Positions 6,028-7,129 of a DNA stretch of 7,129 nt are shown here, one piece after another. The position numbers were made by a program, and so were the translations under genes. Origin of the DNA: Candidatus Nanohalarchaeota archaeon (lineage in GTDB: Archaea; EX4484-52; B79-G9); assembly GCA_003660865.1 (NCBI GenBank), contig QMVA01000071.1:1-7129 (forward strand), in the 5' to 3' direction. The notes below the pieces were generated by a model. That model had not been told where the DNA came from. It did no database searches and worked only from the letters and a program-made list of their open reading frames with translations. Numbering within the stretch: the stretch's first letter is position 1; every line of letters starts with the position of its first letter.

Positions 6028-6028
6028 C
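6023..6028 (-). promoter_or_regulatory. SD-like GGTGAT at the metG start
   Basis: The minus strand reads GGTGAT, the same core that precedes the gene at 6185. It is followed after 4 bases by in-frame AUA, not AUG. It overlaps the GTG that I use as the nominal start, so either initiation occurs at a non-canonical AUA or the match is accidental and the GTG is used without a leader. Confidence 0.45.
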
Positions 6029-6049
6029 AGAGAATATGTTTGCGCAGAA

Positions 6050-6060
6050 GTATTATATGT
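6050..6060 (-). promoter_or_regulatory. candidate metG TATA box
   Basis: The minus strand reads ACATATAATAC. A start about 26 bases downstream falls near 6029, immediately before the GGTGAT, giving a leader of about 11 bases if AUA 6018 starts, or a leaderless GTG at 6027. Either way the in-frame ATG at 6081 would not be on the transcript. Confidence 0.4.
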
Positions 6061-6090
6061 TTTTGCGCGTTTGTGACGCATGATTGTAAT

Positions 6091-6131
6091 ACTCAATATT
6101 CTTTTTGAGTAAATATTCTCATTAGAATAAT
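6091..6131. promoter_or_regulatory. palindromes and direct repeat in the divergent spacer
   Basis: The spacer between metG and the 6185 gene holds ACTCAA (6091-6096) inverted as TTGAGT (6105-6110), a direct repeat AATATTCT at 6095-6102 and 6112-6119, and a perfect 6-bp palindrome TATTCT-CATT-AGAATA (6114-6129). Such clustered symmetric sites between divergent promoters are where an operator would be expected. No regulator is identified, and the AT-rich sequence makes chance repeats likely. Confidence 0.3.
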
Positions 6132-6142
6132 TTAGTCAGGCA

Positions 6143-6152
6143 AGTATTTAAG
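6143..6152 (+). promoter_or_regulatory. candidate TATA box of the gene at 6185
   Basis: AGTATTTAAG lies about 26 bases before 6174, where a transcript would begin at or next to the GGTGAT ribosome site, giving a leader of about 11 bases. Confidence 0.4.
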
Positions 6153-6173
6153 CAGAAGTAGTAAAATAGCTGT

Positions 6174-6179
6174 GGTGAT
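6174..6179 (+). promoter_or_regulatory. ribosome binding site of the gene at 6185
   Basis: GGTGAT, complementary to the archaeal 16S 3' end, lies 5 bases before the ATG at 6185 and supports this ORF as a real gene. Confidence 0.6.
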
Positions 6180-6184
6180 TAATT

Positions 6185-6529
6185 ATGAGTTATGGTGAAA
6201 TCACAAGACCTGAAGATATACTTAGAGTACCGGATGATGTATTCAATAAGTTTCTTCCTGAAATAGTCCAAGCATATGTAGAAGGTGAAAACCACCCAAC
6301 GAACCCATACGGAATTGTCTCTCCAGAACCTCATCCAACTGTAATGACTTCAGATAGAAATATCGAAATATTAATTCCAACTACAACAGTTTCAACCGGC
6401 GGCGGCGTCAACGCGCATCCAATAACAATAATGGAGAGAAGATATTCATTGTCTATAGAAACATTTGAAAGTCTAGTAACTCAGTATCAAGAGCAGTATA
6501 AAGAGATGCGAGCAGATCTTCAGCATTAG
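6185..6529 (+). CDS. hypothetical protein of 114 residues
   Basis: I do not recognise the family. The start is well supported: ATG with GGTGAT 5 bases upstream and a TATA-like box at 6143. The protein is soluble, without signal peptide or membrane segment. The acidic N-terminal half (RPEDILRVPDDVFNKFLPEIV) looks helical. A Pro-rich middle contains NPYGIVSPEPHPTV, then ILIPTTTVSTGGGVNAHPIT with a Gly-Gly-Gly turn. The C-terminus from about residue 85 (YSLSIETFESLVTQYQEQYKEMR) is a likely helix or coiled coil. It stops at TAG, and the same frame stays open for another 61 codons to TGA 6713, which may be chance antisense of a minus-strand frame. It is divergent from metG with no co-directional neighbour. 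Confidence 0.7.
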   Translation: MSYGEITRPEDILRVPDDVFNKFLPEIVQAYVEGENHPTNPYGIVSPEPHPTVMTSDRNIEILIPTTTVSTGGGVNAHPITIMERRYSLSIETFESLVTQYQEQYKEMRADLQH

Positions 6530-6548
6530 GCAAATAACCGAGGGACTC

Positions 6549-6676
6549 ATCTTATCGCTCTTATCCGCAGGTATGCGAATAGTTATCGGCCTTTTGCGCA
6601 CCTTCTTCTTACTCAACTCCCTAATCTCCGCCCGAATGACCCGAATCTCATTCAGTTTCGCATCATCAAATATGCC
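6549..6676 (-). other. possible gene remnant or unstarted small ORF, minus strand
   Basis: The minus-strand frame open from 6676 reads FDDAKLNEIRVIRAE and on through a Lys/Arg-rich stretch (SKKKVRKRP) to ITIRIPADKSDKM, with purine-first codons typical of coding DNA. It has no ATG, GTG or TTG at its beginning. A GGTGAT at 6682-6687 precedes in-frame AUA (6673-6671) by 8 bases. The frame runs on antisense into the 3' end of the 6185 gene (to TAG at 6473), where it no longer looks coding. It may be a remnant with a lost start, a gene using AUA, or chance. Confidence 0.25.
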
Positions 6677-6700
6677 TTATCATCACCAAATTTTCGCAAG

Positions 6701-6937
6701 TCAAGCTATTTTTGACATGAGCAAGCTAAAAACTACACGCAAGACATCACAGAACTCACGTGCAATATCAGGAGGCTCTATTAGACCTGCTATGATTATG
6801 AGATAGAGGATCGTTGTAATAATTACGCGCAAAAACGTAACTACACAGGCATCTCCTAAACAAATGAAATGCCCTACACATAGTGTTTTCCGAAAAGATA
6901 ATATTGGGTAAAATTCTCTGATGAAATATCGTAACAA
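6701..6937 (-). other. possible small membrane-protein ORF or remnant, minus strand
   Basis: A minus-strand frame of up to 78 codons from a TTG at 6937, with a hydrophobic segment near the middle (VIITTILYLIIIAGLI) and ending LLMSKIA. There is no ribosome site in front of the TTG, and the codons are not clearly coding. It is in the same frame as the open segment at 6549-6676, separated by TGA, TGA, TGA and TAA. I give it low weight, and the rest of 6530-6975 shows nothing else I can identify. Confidence 0.2.
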
Positions 6938-6975
6938 TCACAATGCAGTCATTAGATGTTAATTTTATATTTTAG

Positions 6976-7129
6976 CTGTTTTTGAACAGGATAAGTATAT
7001 TTATCTTGTGTAGTATACGGAAATTATTGCACCCCTATTTCTTGAGATATGAACCAGACTTAGAAAATAGATTCTCTAATAAAAAAGAGCTCACAGTATT
7101 CTTAAATATGGTGAAATTGAAAGAAAAAA
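6976..7129 (+). CDS. possible partial ORF running off the right edge
   Basis: The plus frame is open from just after a TAG at 6973 to the window end (51 codons). It reads RKLLHPYFLRYEPDLENRF, then SNKKELTVFLNMVKLKEK, which looks protein-like. The only ATG in frame is at 7108 (MVKLKEK) and it has no ribosome site. TATA-like TTTATATTTTA lies at about 6963-6973. The family cannot be judged. Confidence 0.25.
   Translation, partial: MFLNRISIFILCSIRKLLHPYFLRYEPDLENRFSNKKELTVFLNMVKLKEK

Noticed and set aside
6028..6096. metG start at TTG 6096 or ATG 6081
   Set aside because: Neither has a ribosome site, both lie upstream of a good TATA-like box, and the added residues do not match the MetRS N-terminus. 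ATG 6081 is not fully excluded.
6573..6806. Plus-strand 77-codon frame
   Set aside because: No ribosome site, composition rich in Ser/Arg/Ile typical of an antisense frame, and it overlaps more coding-like minus-strand phases.
1..7129. tRNA genes or CRISPR array
   Set aside because: I looked in the intergenic stretches (1506-1664, 3058-3921, 6028-6184, 6530-7129) and found no cloverleaf with a GGTTCRA-type arm and no regularly spaced repeat.

Overview
The window reads as a piece of an anaerobic archaeal chromosome. Three things support this. The aspartyl-tRNA synthetase is the short archaeal class II form (429 residues, ending in a PRDPDRLTP tail). The methionyl-tRNA synthetase is the archaeal type with two zinc knuckles and a fused C-terminal tRNA-binding domain. 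Start regions carry TATA-like boxes and Shine-Dalgarno (SD) sequences of the GGTGAT/GGAGG type. Superoxide reductase and rubrerythrin point to an anaerobe coping with oxygen. I cannot tell from this sequence whether the host is a methanogen-like euryarchaeon or another anaerobic lineage.

Layout, left to right. Bases 1-191 hold the 3' end of an unidentified plus-strand gene whose frame is cut by an amber codon. Bases 216-1505 (minus) encode aspS. Bases 1665-3057 (minus) are a tight three-gene operon, transcribed rubrerythrin, then a stand-alone PAS protein, then desulfoferrodoxin, with 11-base gaps. Together they form a peroxide/superoxide detoxification unit with a possible redox sensor. Bases 3058-3921 have no intact gene. 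They hold the operon leader and promoter and a decayed insertion-sequence-like element, with a broken zinc-ribbon transposase-type ORF between 11-bp inverted repeats. Bases 3922-6027 (minus) encode metG. A divergent spacer of about 160 bases with small palindromes separates metG from a plus-strand gene of unknown function (6185-6529). Bases 6530-7129 hold no gene I can call confidently, only minus-strand open segments that look like remnants and the start of an open plus-strand frame at the right edge.

Points that stand out: (i) AspRS carries the two residues linked to non-discriminating tRNA recognition, implying indirect Asn-tRNA synthesis; (ii) the antioxidant operon contains a free-standing PAS domain of the kind normally fused to DUF438; (iii) the operon's best promoter lies inside the edge of the IS-like element; (iv) the MetRS gene has a strong SD-like sequence placed before an AUA codon exactly where archaeal MetRS proteins start; (v) several broken frames can be explained by G-to-A changes. 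No tRNA, rRNA or CRISPR array was seen.
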